From: Dugong dugon
Taxonomy: Eukaryota; Chordata; Mammalia; Sirenia; Dugongidae
Direction: 5' to 3'
NCBI GenBank assembly: GCA_030035585.1
Contig: CM057472.1
Coordinates: 88,843,601-88,907,600, forward strand
DNA: 64,000 nt
Below are positions 34,436 through 43,614 of the stretch, in pieces; within the stretch, counting starts at the first letter, position 1, and each line of letters opens with the position of its first letter. The position numbers were made by a program, and so were the translations under genes. The notes below the pieces were generated by a model that saw only the letters and a program-made list of their open reading frames with translations, made no database searches and was not told the origin of the DNA.

Positions 34436-35490
34436 GGTTCTAGTATAGGCCAGCCCCCCTGAATGTTCAGCCACTGCTACCTACAATGGCGTCCCTAGGG
34501 GTGTGTGGGGGATTCAGACTACACCAGGTGACACTGTCAGAGGGGGTGACACCAAAATGACTATAAAATTTTTGTGCTGTGTTTCAGCAGAAATTTATTA
34601 TTATTTATAAAAATATCCCTGTTGTTATAACAACAACAACAACGAAATTTTTTTTCTTAAGCCCAGCTTATATGTATCAATATACCTACAAAGCTAAAAT
34701 TCGATGCAAATTTACCTTTTTAACCTTCTACTGTGCTCCAGTCAGAGCTTTCAGTATTACCCAATCACAATGATGCTTCAAATCACATGGTTTCATCCAC
34801 ACACGTGCTACAAGCACCTGTTATTGTTTTCATCCTTGCTGATGTTTTTATAGTCGCTGATTTTGTCAAATTTTCTGGTGTTGTAACTACAATATGTGGT
34901 AATTAGTATTTATGAGCCTATATCAATAACTTTTTTGAGAATGAAGTAGTAAATAAAAGAAAGAGTGACATACAGGAATTATGATTTATAAGTAACATTA
35001 GTACAAGAAACATTACTAAGGATTCTGTATGGTCTGGTACGGGAGGAGGTCCATGGGGTGGGGGGTGGTTATATCATGAGTTAATGCACTGGGTGACACC
35101 ATCCCTAAAGACACCATTGACTGTCTACCCCAGTAGTGATAAAAACCATCTGGATAAAAACAGGTATTGGGTGCAGTAGCCAGTTGGCAGAACTGAGGGC
35201 AGTTAGGCTAATAACCACCCAAGAACCCCATCTGCTATTTGTACTGACTCTTGGGCAGTAATAAAAGGCCTCACCCTGTGGAAATCTCAATGGGAAAAAG
35301 ATAGTTGGGAAATTAACAAGAAACCTTTGTGGGGGCAGAAATTATGAGAAGATATCTAGGACAAATTGCAAAAGCCCAGTTCCAAAGTGACTGTGTATCA
35401 CATCCCAGCACACATAGCAAATTCTCTGCTGGATAATATAGAAGATGCCCTGGCAGCTGTGAGGGCAGTTGACACCATCAATAACTTAGA
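34425..35490 (+). pseudogene. pol: RNase H domain, split by an insert
   Basis: RNase H would degrade the RNA strand during reverse transcription. Landmarks in order: a YMDGSS box at 34427-34444 with the first catalytic Asp at 34433-34435; after the insert an AELRAV box near 35187; a TDSWAV box near 35243-35260; and a HIPAH...DALAAVRAV stretch at 35400-35470. That last stretch, with a His but an ERV-L-style spacing, supports a class III relationship. The element 34498-35099 splits the domain. Confidence 0.83.
34498..35099. mobile_element. Unclassified 602-bp insert in RNase H
   Basis: The RNase H reading resumes exactly after it, and CGTCCCTA / CATCCCTA (34490-34497 and 35100-35107) flank it as an 8-bp duplication with one mismatch. 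It opens GGGGTGTGTGGGGG and ends GCACTGGGTGACAC. GGTGACAC occurs near both ends in the same orientation, but no convincing terminal inverted repeat can be seen. There is no poly-A tail. The interior is AT-rich with (AAC)n at about 34630-34642. Confidence 0.6.
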
Positions 35491-35579
35491 CATAGCCATG
35501 TGGATACATAAAAAAGAGGGCATTGAAGTATTCAAACCACATAAAAACTATCCCAAGGAGCAGGACTCACCACTACTAG

Positions 35580-35647
35580 AAAAGAAGTAAAATGGGCTTT
35601 TGAAGAGTGTACAGTATGTTGCCCCAAGTGCCCATCTTCATTAAGGA
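35580..35647 (+). pseudogene. pol: integrase N-terminal zinc-finger remnant
   Basis: A frame with WAFEECTVCCPKCPSS at about 35592-35637 gives the Cys pair of the integrase HHCC zinc finger. It is cut at the SINE/L1 insertion and the pol reading resumes at about 39264. Confidence 0.7.
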
Positions 35648-35746
35648 TGTTGTTGCTGTTGTGTGCCATCAAGTCGATTCTGACTCATAGTGACCCTATA
35701 GAACAGAGTAGAATTGCTCCATCGGGTTTCCACAACTATAATCTTT

Positions 35747-38700
35747 TTTAAAATATAATTTGATTTATTTTGTTGCTGTTGTTGAGAATATACACAGTAA
35801 AACATACACCAATTCAACAGTTTCTACATGCACCATTTAGTGACATTGATTACATTCTTTGAGTTCTGTAACCATTCTCAGCCTCCTTTTCTGAGTTATT
35901 CCCCTCCATTAACATAAATTCACTGCCCCCTAATGTTCCTATCTAATCTTTCAAGTTGCTGTTGTCAATTTGATCCCATATAGTTCTTAAGAGTATAATG
36001 CTCAAGGCAGACCTTTTTTTTCACTAGTTAAGCTAAAACTATTGTTTGGTTTTAAGAAGACTTCATGGAATATTTTTGGTTTAAGATTTAAAGATTATCT
36101 CAGGGCAGTAGTTTTAGGGGTTCATCCACCCTCCATGGCTCCAGAAAGTCTAGAGTCCACAAGAATTTGAAATTCTGTTATGCATTTTTTCCCCTTTGAT
36201 CAGGATTCTTCTCTTGAATCTTTGATCAAAATATTCAGCAATGGTAGCCAGACAACATCCAGTTCTTCTTGTCTCGTGACAAAGGAGGCAGTTGTTCATG
36301 GAGGCAATTAGTCACACGTTCCGTATCTCCTCCTATTCCTAACTCTCCTTCTTCCTCTGTTGTTCCAGGTGAATAGAGACCAATTGTGCCTTGGATGGCC
36401 ACTTGCAAGCTTGTAAGACCCCAGACAGTATGCACTGACTAGGAGGTAGAACAGAGATACTAAATATATTATTACGTCAATTAACTGTGATATCCCATGA
36501 AACCATGACCCTAAACCTTCAAACCAAGGAACCAAATCCCATGAGGTTTTTGGTTGTATATAAACAGCCTCAGAAGCTACTTTTTGTTTTTGTTGTTGTT
36601 GTAAATATATCTATCACACAACTTTTGCCAATTTAACTTTTTATAGGTATACAACTTATTGACAGCAATTACAATAATTGGTTGTGAACCCTACCCTTAA
36701 TCAACACAATATCTCCATCACTGTTAACTCCCCCCTTTCCACCTGCCTCCTACCCTTGGTAACCACTAATAAACTTTGTTCTCTATATATTTGCCTTTTA
36801 TTGTCTTTTTATGTAAATGAGGTCATACAATATTTGTCCTTTTGTGATTGACTTATTTCACTCATCATAATATCTTCCAGCTCCATTCATATTGCAGCAT
36901 GTATCAAGACTTCACTTCTCCTGTTGGCTGAGTAGTATTCCACTGTATGTATGTACCACATTTTATGTATTCCTTCATCTGTTGTTGGTGGGCGTTTAGG
37001 TTGTTTCCACCTTTTGGCTATTGTGAATAGTGCTGCAATGAACATTGGTGTACAAGCTCCTGTTTGAATCTCTGCTCTCAAGTCTTTTAGGCATATACCT
37101 AGAGTGAAATTGTCGGGTGATATGGTAGTTCTATTTTCAGTTTTTTGAGGAAGCGCCATACTGTTTTCCACAATGGCTGTACCATTTTCCATTCCTATCA
37201 GCAATGGATAAGTATTCCAATTTCCCCCCATCCTCACCAACATTTGTTTGTTTTCTTTTAATCTTAGCCATCTTAGTGGGAGTGAAATGGTATCTTATTG
37301 GGTTTTGATCTGCATCTCTCTGACAGCTACACTGAGCATTTTTTCATCTGTTTGGTGGCCATTTGAACGTCCTTTTTGGTGAAATGTCTATTCAAGTCCT
37401 TTACTCATTTTATGATGGGGTTATTTGTCTTTTTGTTGTTAAGTTGTCAAAGTTTTATATGTATTTTATTTTTTTGATTCTTGCCAGACATATGGTTTTC
37501 TCCCAGTCAGTAGCTTGTGTATTTTCACTTTTTTGGTAAAGTCATTTGATGAACAAAAGTTTTTAATTTTTATGAGATCTCATTTGTCTTTTGCTGTTTG
37601 TACTTTTGTTATTATATTAGATAATCCATTGCTAAAAGCTACACCTGACAGCATTGCCCCTGCATTTTCTTCTAAGAATTTTATGGTTTTAGCTTGCACC
37701 TTTAGGTGCTTGATCCATTTTGAATTTGTTTTCGTGTATGGTGTGACGCATGGATCCTGTTTCATTTTTCTGCATGTGGAAATCCAATTTTCCCAGCACC
37801 AGTTATTTAAGACTCTTCTTTCCCCATGAAATGGCTTAACACCCTTGTCAAAAATCAGTTGACCATAGATGTGTGGGTTTATTTCTGGACTCTCAATTTT
37901 ATTCCATTGGTCTATGTGTCTATTGTTATACCAGTACCAGGCTGTCCTGATTACTGTAGCTGTATGATATGTTTTAAAATAAAAAATTGTGAGTCCTCCT
38001 ATTTTGTCCTTCTCTTTCAACATTGCTTTAGTTATTTGGGGCCCCTTGCCATTCCATATAAAGTTGAGGATTGGTTTTTCTATTTCTGTAAAGAAGGCTA
38101 TTGGGATTTTGATTGGGATTGCATTGAATCTATAAATTGCTTTGGGTAGTATTGGCATCTTAACAATATTAAGTATTTCAATCCATTAACATGGAACATC
38201 TTTCCATTTATTTAAGTCTTCTTCAATCTCTTTCAGCAGTGTTTTACAATTTTTATTGCATAAGTTCTTCATGTCACTGGTTAAATTTATTCCTAGGTAT
38301 TTTGTTCTCTTAGATGCTATTGTTAAAGAAATTGTTTCCCTAATTTCCATTTCAGATATCTCATTGCTGCTGTATAGAAACCCAGGTGATTTTTGTTTGC
38401 CGACCTTGCAACCTGCAACTTTGCTAAATTCCTCTATTAGATCTAGAAGTTTTCTTGAAATCTTTTTCTGATTTTCTATATATAGGATCATACCATTTAT
38501 GAAGAGAGATAATTTTACTTCTTCTTTTCCAATCTGTATATCTTTTATTTCTCTTTCTTATCTTATTGCTCTGGCTAGGACTTCTAATACAACATTGAAT
38601 AGATGTGCTGAGAGTGGGCACGCTTATCTTGTTTCTGATTTCAAGGGGAAAGTTCTCAGTCTTTCTCCTTTAAGTATAATTTTGTCTGTTGGCTTTTCAT

Positions 38701-39134
38701 ATATGCCCTGAATCATATTGAGGGATTTCCTTTCTAATCCAGTCTTCTTTAGGGTTTTGAAGAAAGGGTGTTGGATTTTACCAAATGCTTTTTCTGCATC
38801 CATAGAGAAGTTCATGTGGTTCTTTTCCTTTGTTCTATTGATGTGGTGTATTATGTTGATTGATTTTCTAAAGTTGAACCATCCCTGCATTCCTGGAATA
38901 AATCTCACTTGGTCATGGTGTATGAATCTTTTAATATGCTGATGGTTTCTGTTCTCTAATATTTTGTTGAGGATTTTTATTTTGTTGAGGATTTTTGCAT
39001 CTGTATTCATAAGAGATATTAGCCTCTAGTTTTCCTGTGGTTTTTTTTTCTGGTTTTGGTATCAGGGTTATGTTTGCTTCATAGAATGAATTAAGGAGTA
39101 TTCCTGCCTTCTCTATCTTTTGTAAGAGTCAAGG
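35747..39134 (-). mobile_element. 5'-truncated L1
   Basis: A perfect 11-bp duplication CTATAATCTTT, at 35736-35746 and 39135-39145, is made of SINE sequence. The T-rich left edge is the poly-A tail in reverse, and the copy stops inside ORF2 at the right. It carries ORF2 fragments and the same 3'UTR family as the L1 at 6845-14665. Confidence 0.95.
37580..39010 (-). pseudogene. L1 ORF2 reverse transcriptase / C-terminal fragments
   Basis: Minus-strand stretches of 128 codons (38624-39010), 101 (38186-38491), 192 (37580-38158) and 118 (36887-37243) follow each other as one broken ORF2. The first has the [16 protein letters not shown] block of L1 reverse transcriptase. The catalytic FADD box expected near 38490-38510 reads as a changed sequence (roughly FINGM), so the copy is catalytically dead. 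The 192-codon piece has the [10 protein letters not shown]...LKEKD.IGGL block typical of the L1 C-terminal part. Confidence 0.92.
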
Positions 39135-39251
39135 CTATAATCTTTATGAAAGTAGACCGCCACACCTTTCTCCTGTGGAATGGCTGGTGGGTTCAAACAG
39201 CTGACCTTTTGGTTAGCAGTTGAGTGCTTAACCGTTGCACCACTAGAGACC

Positions 39252-39600
39252 CTTACTTAAGGAGAAGACAGGACATATTAAAAGTGGTGAGGATCCTTTA
39301 CAGATTTGGCAAATTGATCACATTCACCCTCTCCCTAAAAGTAAGGGTTATCAGTTTACTCTCACATGTGGGGATACCTACAGTGGAATACTTCAAGCTT
39401 TCCCTACTATAAGAGCTAATTAGAATGCCACCATTTGGGGTTTAGAAAAACTAATATTCAAGTATGGAACTCCTAAAGAAATTAACAATGATCAGGGGTC
39501 TCACTTTACAGGGACCCTTGTGAAGCAATGGGCCAAAAAAACAAGGTATGGAACACCCAGCCAGGGAAGGCCCCATAAGCTGCAGAAGTAATAACAAAAG
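39252..39600 (+). pseudogene. pol: integrase catalytic core remnant, ERV-L-like
   Basis: Integrase would join viral DNA to the host chromosome. The first catalytic Asp is in a WQIDHI box (GAT at 39315-39317), followed by a SKGYQFTLTC then DTYSG...LQAFP block. The second Asp lies in NNDQGSHF (GAT at 39490-39492). The DTYSG...LQA wording is characteristic of ERV-L-type integrases. A stop (TAG) lies at about 39420 and the frame decays after 39560; the catalytic Glu region is not clear. Confidence 0.85.
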
Positions 39601-40118
39601 GAAGAAATAATACCAGTTATATTTTAATAGAAAATAATGAAGGTCATACTTATGTACCCGATAAGTTTCTTTATTTCTGCTACAAGATATTCACCCCTAG
39701 TATTGGAAAGATTAACATTATGGCTAAAATTCAGATTTTACAGAAATTCTTTTAATCTGCCCTAAATGACACTGAGCACTGACTGGCTGCCTTAAATGAA
39801 GAAACTGAGCTACAAGAAAGGTAGTGTTGCAAAACTAGACAGATTTTGACACGATTACTGTGGTGCAAGGAGGCACCTGTGCTATACTAAAAGTTGAATG
39901 TTGTCTATATATTCCTGATAATGAAACTACTGAATCACTTCCTCATATATTTATAGATACAATTAGATCTTGGAGATGATATTTGGTGGACTGAGATCAA
40001 GGGGTGGTTCTCTGGATGGGGAACCTGGTGGAAGAAACTACTATTGGGATTATTATGTATAATAATTGGAGGATATTTCATTGCTCTTGTCTATATTGTT
40101 GGTGTGGGTTTTGCTTGA
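39600..40118 (+). pseudogene. First envelope remnant (transmembrane subunit)
   Basis: The transmembrane subunit of a retroviral envelope protein drives membrane fusion; only a dead relic is present. An LQN-Q-L heptad-like stretch lies near 39813-39850. A CX6CC motif follows, with its three Cys codons at 39878-39880, 39899-39901 and 39902-39904. One frame over, a W-rich stretch (near 39984-40045) leads into a hydrophobic membrane anchor of about 25 residues that ends at a TGA at 40116-40118. The frame is broken between the motif and the anchor, and a surface subunit is not recognisable. HERV-L and MuERV-L lack an envelope gene, so its presence after an ERV-L-like integrase is notable. Confidence 0.78.
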
Positions 40119-40385
40119 AATGTTTTACAACATTGGGACATAAGGCTCTAGTGATATGACTCCCTTCACATGCAGGCTTTGAGGCAATCACAGAAGAGGG
40201 AGGCACATGAGATTGTAAGAGGTGGGCATGAAGGATTCATTGAGAGGGCCCTGAACAAGATAGATCCTGCCCATAAAGGACTCTGGGAAAGAACCAGAAT
40301 ACCTGCCTGAACAGTGACCTGGGCAAGAAAAAAAAAACACACCAAACACCTTACTTCATGATAACGTTAATTAGAATTCATTAGC
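40119..40385 (+). other. Junction segment between first envelope and pol C-terminal piece
   Basis: One frame stays open for about 45 codons (40155-40300, rich in charged residues), then an A run at about 40327-40337. I see no LTR, SINE or duplication here that would explain how the two retroviral blocks were joined. Confidence 0.4.
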
Positions 40386-40389
40386 TAGT

Positions 40390-40570
40390 ACAAAAACAGC
40401 CCTAGAGCCACAGCTGAAGGGACCTTATCATATTCTTTTACCACTGACACTGCTGCCAAACTACAGGGTATTAAACTGTGGATGCTTATTTCCTAGCTTT
40501 AATTGGCTCCACCTAACTCTTGGTCCTATCTGCCCACTGGAGACCTGAAAATCAAGCTAATCAGAAAGAG
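40390..40570 (+). pseudogene. pol: integrase C-terminal GPY motif piece
   Basis: LEP-LKGPY with Gly-Pro-Tyr at 40420-40428, followed one frame over by a LTTDTAAKLQGI-type stretch and a tryptophan. This is the C-terminal GPY/F module found at the end of integrase in gammaretroviruses and relatives. It lies downstream of an envelope remnant, which is the wrong order for a simple provirus. Confidence 0.75.
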
Positions 40571-40589
40571 AACTCTATGACATCATGAG

Positions 40590-41290
40590 GTGATCGGCTT
40601 CCTCCTATGATTGCAGATCAAGAACCTACAGGATTTTCCTCCCTCACCCCTATCCTTGTCATTCTCAGTGTTGTTTTCTGCCTTCCTCTCTTGATATACC
40701 ACTATCTATAACGAAGGGTTTTTTTTTCCCCCCCACTTTATTTTCCCTCTCCTCACTATATTTTCCCTCTCCTTGGCCTGGGGATGATAACTCTGTAATT
40801 TTCCCAAGTCATAGCCAAAAGGAGAAAACTTACCAACTGCTGGATTTGTCATTTTATTCATGACTGTTAAGACCCATTGACCCTTCCCATAACTAATTTT
40901 TCACCTCAGAAAATATTGAAAAAACCACTGTTAAGGCAATAACAACCCAAGAAAAGTCTAGATTGCTTGGTTAAAGTTGTTCTAGACGACAGGATATCCC
41001 TTGACTGTCATCTTTCTGAGCAAGGAGGAGACTGTGCAGTGGTTAATATCACTTGTTATATTTAAATTAACACTTCTGGAGACTGCATAAAATAATAAAA
41101 CAAGTCACTTGGTTTAAAGAGGCAAAATTATCCTTGAAGATCATTTTTGATCTATTTGATTTCAGCTGGTTTGAGTCATGGAGACCTTGGCTCCAAAGTA
41201 CTCTCCAGACTGTGGGTATTCTTCTAACAGTTATAATTGTAGTCTCCCTGGTGTACTAAATTCTCTGAAAAGTCTTAAATGTGTGTTCAC
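40590..41290 (+). pseudogene. Second envelope remnant (gammaretrovirus-like)
   Basis: A hydrophobic leader-like stretch lies at about 40640-40700. The surface-subunit CXXC motif reads CWIC at 40838-40849. A transmembrane-subunit stretch VVLDDRISLD with E-QGG-C follows at about 40975-41035. The CX6C motif has its Cys codons at 41033-41035 and 41054-41056; the expected last Cys is a Tyr codon (41057-41059). A W-containing pre-membrane stretch and a hydrophobic anchor lie at about 41169-41260. CXXC plus CX6CC is the signature of gamma-type envelopes with disulfide-linked subunits. The surface subunit is far too short and the frame has stops and shifts. Confidence 0.78.
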
Positions 41291-41474
41291 GCCACTAATG
41301 CATCAACAGATGATTTCACTAAGGCTAAAACAAAAGAAGCATGAAAAGAACTGTGAGAACAACATTGTACCTGCAAATACTATGCAAATCACATCAGAGC
41401 GACCATGCAGTGACTGAGAGTGGTGCTCTGCCTTAAATTTTGATCACATCTCTCAAAGACTTGAGAGTATGATC

Positions 41475-41487
41475 AAAAAAGGGAGAA
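41475..41487 (+). promoter_or_regulatory. Polypurine tract
   Basis: AAAAAAGGGAGAA directly before the 3' LTR (one T lies between). It would prime plus-strand DNA synthesis. Confidence 0.88.
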
Positions 41488-41488
41488 T

Positions 41489-41863
41489 TGATCATCTAAG
41501 TAATTAACCCAAGATGGAGTCACTCATGCTGGGCCCACATCAACATGCCATCTGAAACCAAGTAAAGATTCCTGTTTGTCAGGACCCATTGATTTCTTGT
41601 TTATCAGGACTTCACCAATTTCCTGTCTTAAATGAAAAGCAGTTAGACCATTACAGAAGTTGTTTAAACCCAAGCCAACCAATCCTCCGCTGTCATCCAA
41701 GTAGGACTAAACTTTCCTATGCTTGTTACTATAAAACCCGAACCCTTTTCTTTGTTCCGTGGAAGTTCTAGTCTCAATTTCAGGCCAGTTGCTTCCTGAT
41801 TCATGAATCTCTAAATAAATCTTTTCAGTTCTGCAAATTAACTTCGTGAAAATTTTTTGAACA
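41489..41863 (+). repeat. 3' LTR of the provirus
   Basis: The 375-bp copy starts TGATCATCTAAGTAATTAAC and ends GAACA. It has ACTATAAAACC (TATA-like) near 41730 and the polyadenylation signal in CTCTAAATAAATC at about 41810-41821. Followed by TAAT at 41864-41867, which matches the 5' flank. Confidence 0.93.
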
Positions 41864-41869
41864 TAATGC

Positions 41870-41965
41870 AAGTTGCTATTTCATCATTTCTTTTTGTTCC
41901 TTGGGTTTCTCTCTCTCTTTTTCCTTCCTCTTCTTTCTTTCTCTGTCTCTGTCTCTCAGTTTTTT
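41870..41965. repeat. Pyrimidine-rich tract
   Basis: CT- and T-rich low-complexity DNA directly after the provirus, including CTGTCTCTGTCTCTCAG. Confidence 0.7.
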
Positions 41966-42036
41966 TGAATAAAGAATAAAGAGAAAGGTTCATTGTCTTT
42001 GCACTGAGTTTTCAAGGCACTTAAATAGAAACATGG

Positions 42037-42508
42037 TGTCATGGTTAGTTTCATGTGTCAACTTGGCTAGGCTGTAGTAGCCAGTCATTCAATCAAACCC
42101 TAATGTAGGTGCTGCTATAAAGATATTTTGTAGATGTGGTTAGCATCTACAATCAGTTGCCTTTAAGTAAAGGAGATTACCCTCAATAATGTGGGTAGAC
42201 CTCATTCAATCAGTTGAAAGGCCCTAAGACCAAAACTGAAGTTTCCTTGAAGAAGAAGAAATCATGCCCCAAGACTGCAGCATCTGCTCCTGACCAAGAA
42301 TTTCCAGCCATACCAGCCTGCCTTATAGATTTCAGACTTGCCAACCCCCACAATTGTATAAGCCAATTCCAATATTATATATTAACATTTTATTAATATT
42401 ATTTATTAATTATATATATGACTAACTACATTATATATTATAAAATATATATTATCATATATACAGTATTATATATATGTATCTCTCTGGAGAACCCTGA
42501 CTGATACA
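42037..42508 (+). mobile_element. Solo LTR, MLT2-like (ERV-L)
   Basis: Starts TGTCATGGTTAGTTTCATGT then CAACTTGGCTAGG, contains ATTACCCTCAATAATGTGGG and CATTCAATCAGTTGAAAGGC, and ends TCTGGAGAACCCTGACTGAT followed by ACA, as in MLT2 LTRs. Perfect 5-bp duplication CATGG at 42032-42036 and 42509-42513. The polyadenylation zone has expanded into AT repeats (42375-42480). Confidence 0.93.
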
Positions 42509-42845
42509 CATGGCCTCCTAAAGGAGATTAATCTTTCATTGAAATAGTCCTTTGTAGATATATATATATATTTTTTTTACCAGAAAGGAAATTAAAGAAA
42601 ACAGTCTAATCCCCATGGGCATTATGATTCAGTCAAAGTGCCACCCTAAATATTCACATAGGCTACGAGTTGAATTTTAGTTGAATTGGTAGTGTGGGGA
42701 TATGGCAAATAAGTGTCCTGAAGAAAAGGGAGAAAAAAATGATGCATTAAATATTTGCATTTACATGTTGCCAAGTTACCAAAACATTGACCTACTGAAG
42801 GGGCAGAGACATCTGGGACCCTTCAGCTTCTGTTTTTATACTTTG

Positions 42846-43345
42846 TTGTTGTTAGTTGCTGTAGACTCAGCTCCAACTCATGGTGACCTTATATATAACA
42901 GAATGAAAAGTTGCCCAGTCCTGTGCCATCTTCATGAGCATTGGTATGTTTGAGTCCATTGTTTCAGCTATTTTAATCAATCCATCTATTTAAGAGTCTC
43001 CTTCATTTTCACTGACCCTCTATTTTACCAAACACGATGTCACTGTCTAGCAGTTGGTCTTTTCTGATGGCGTGTCCAAGTAAATGAACCCCACTTCTAA
43101 GGAGCATTCTGGTTGTATTTCTTCTAAGACTGATTTGTTTGTTCTTCTGACAGTCCATGGTATATTCAGTATTCTTCACCAATAGCACAATTTGAACGCA
43201 TCAATTCTTTTTCTGTCTTCCTTTACCATTGTCCAACTTTTGCACGTAAATAAGACAATCGAAAAGACCATGGCTTGGGTCAGGAGTGCTTCAGCCATCA
43301 AAGTGACATCTTTGCTTTCTAAAACTTTAAAGATGTTATATATTT
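42846..43345 (-). mobile_element. RTE-type LINE fragment
   Basis: In reverse it resembles the ORF2 3' part and 3' end of BovB/RTE-like LINEs. Landmarks on the plus strand are AAGGAGCATTCTGGTTGTAT, TTCTTCTAAGACTGATTTGT, CTGACAGTCCATGGTATATT and TTTACCATTGTCCAACTTTT. The left end (GTAGACTCAGCTCCAACTCA) matches the AfroSINE tail. Confidence 0.85.
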
Positions 43346-43614
43346 CCAGGACTAAATTGACTGGTATCCCTGGGAGTTAACTTCACATCATAAAAAGCTA
43401 GTTCCTCTGTTTAAATATTTGGAAACCTAGAAGAATATACTCAAGGTATACATGTTAATAAAAGGCTACAAAGACTTCTGTTACCATATTCTATCAGCTG
43501 TCTTGCTAATAGCATGTTCATAAACCTCACTCTTCAGAAGCAGCATGAAATAGTGAAAAACACATGGACTTTAGAGCCAGAGAGTCCTCATATCAGACCC
43601 TGCCAGCTATTGTT

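Larger units (their letters stand above)
35648..39251 (-). mobile_element. AfroSINE in integrase, itself split by an L1
   Basis: The SINE tail part lies at 35648-35746 (GCCATCAAGTCGATTCTGAC) and the head part at 39135-39251 (GGCTATAATCTTTATGAAAG through TGCACCACTAGAGACC). The duplication CTTCATTAAGGA / CTTACTTAAGGA at 35636-35647 and 39252-39263 belongs to the SINE. The L1 at 35747-39134 sits inside it. Confidence 0.9.
31652..41863 (+). mobile_element. Endogenous retrovirus, two LTRs, defective and probably mosaic
   Basis: Two matching LTRs enclose retroviral remnants in gag-pro-pol-env order. A 4-bp duplication TAAT flanks the element (31648-31651 and 41864-41867) if the LTRs end in CA. If they end one base earlier the duplication is the 5-bp ATAAT that ERV-L-type viruses make. 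The protease, reverse transcriptase, RNase H and integrase core look ERV-L/ERV-S-like. Two envelope remnants follow, separated by an integrase C-terminal motif. Later insertions are a SINE tail and a full SINE in the protease (33178-33458), an unclassified element in RNase H (34498-35099) and a SINE carrying an L1 in the integrase (35648-39251). All frames are broken. Confidence 0.93.

Noticed and set aside
34498-35099. Terminal inverted repeats in the RNase H insert
   Set aside because: GGTGACAC near both ends is in direct, not inverted, orientation; no inverted match longer than chance was found.
42846-43380. Open frames at 42702-42953 and 43192-43380 as genes
   Set aside because: They lie antisense across the RTE LINE fragment.
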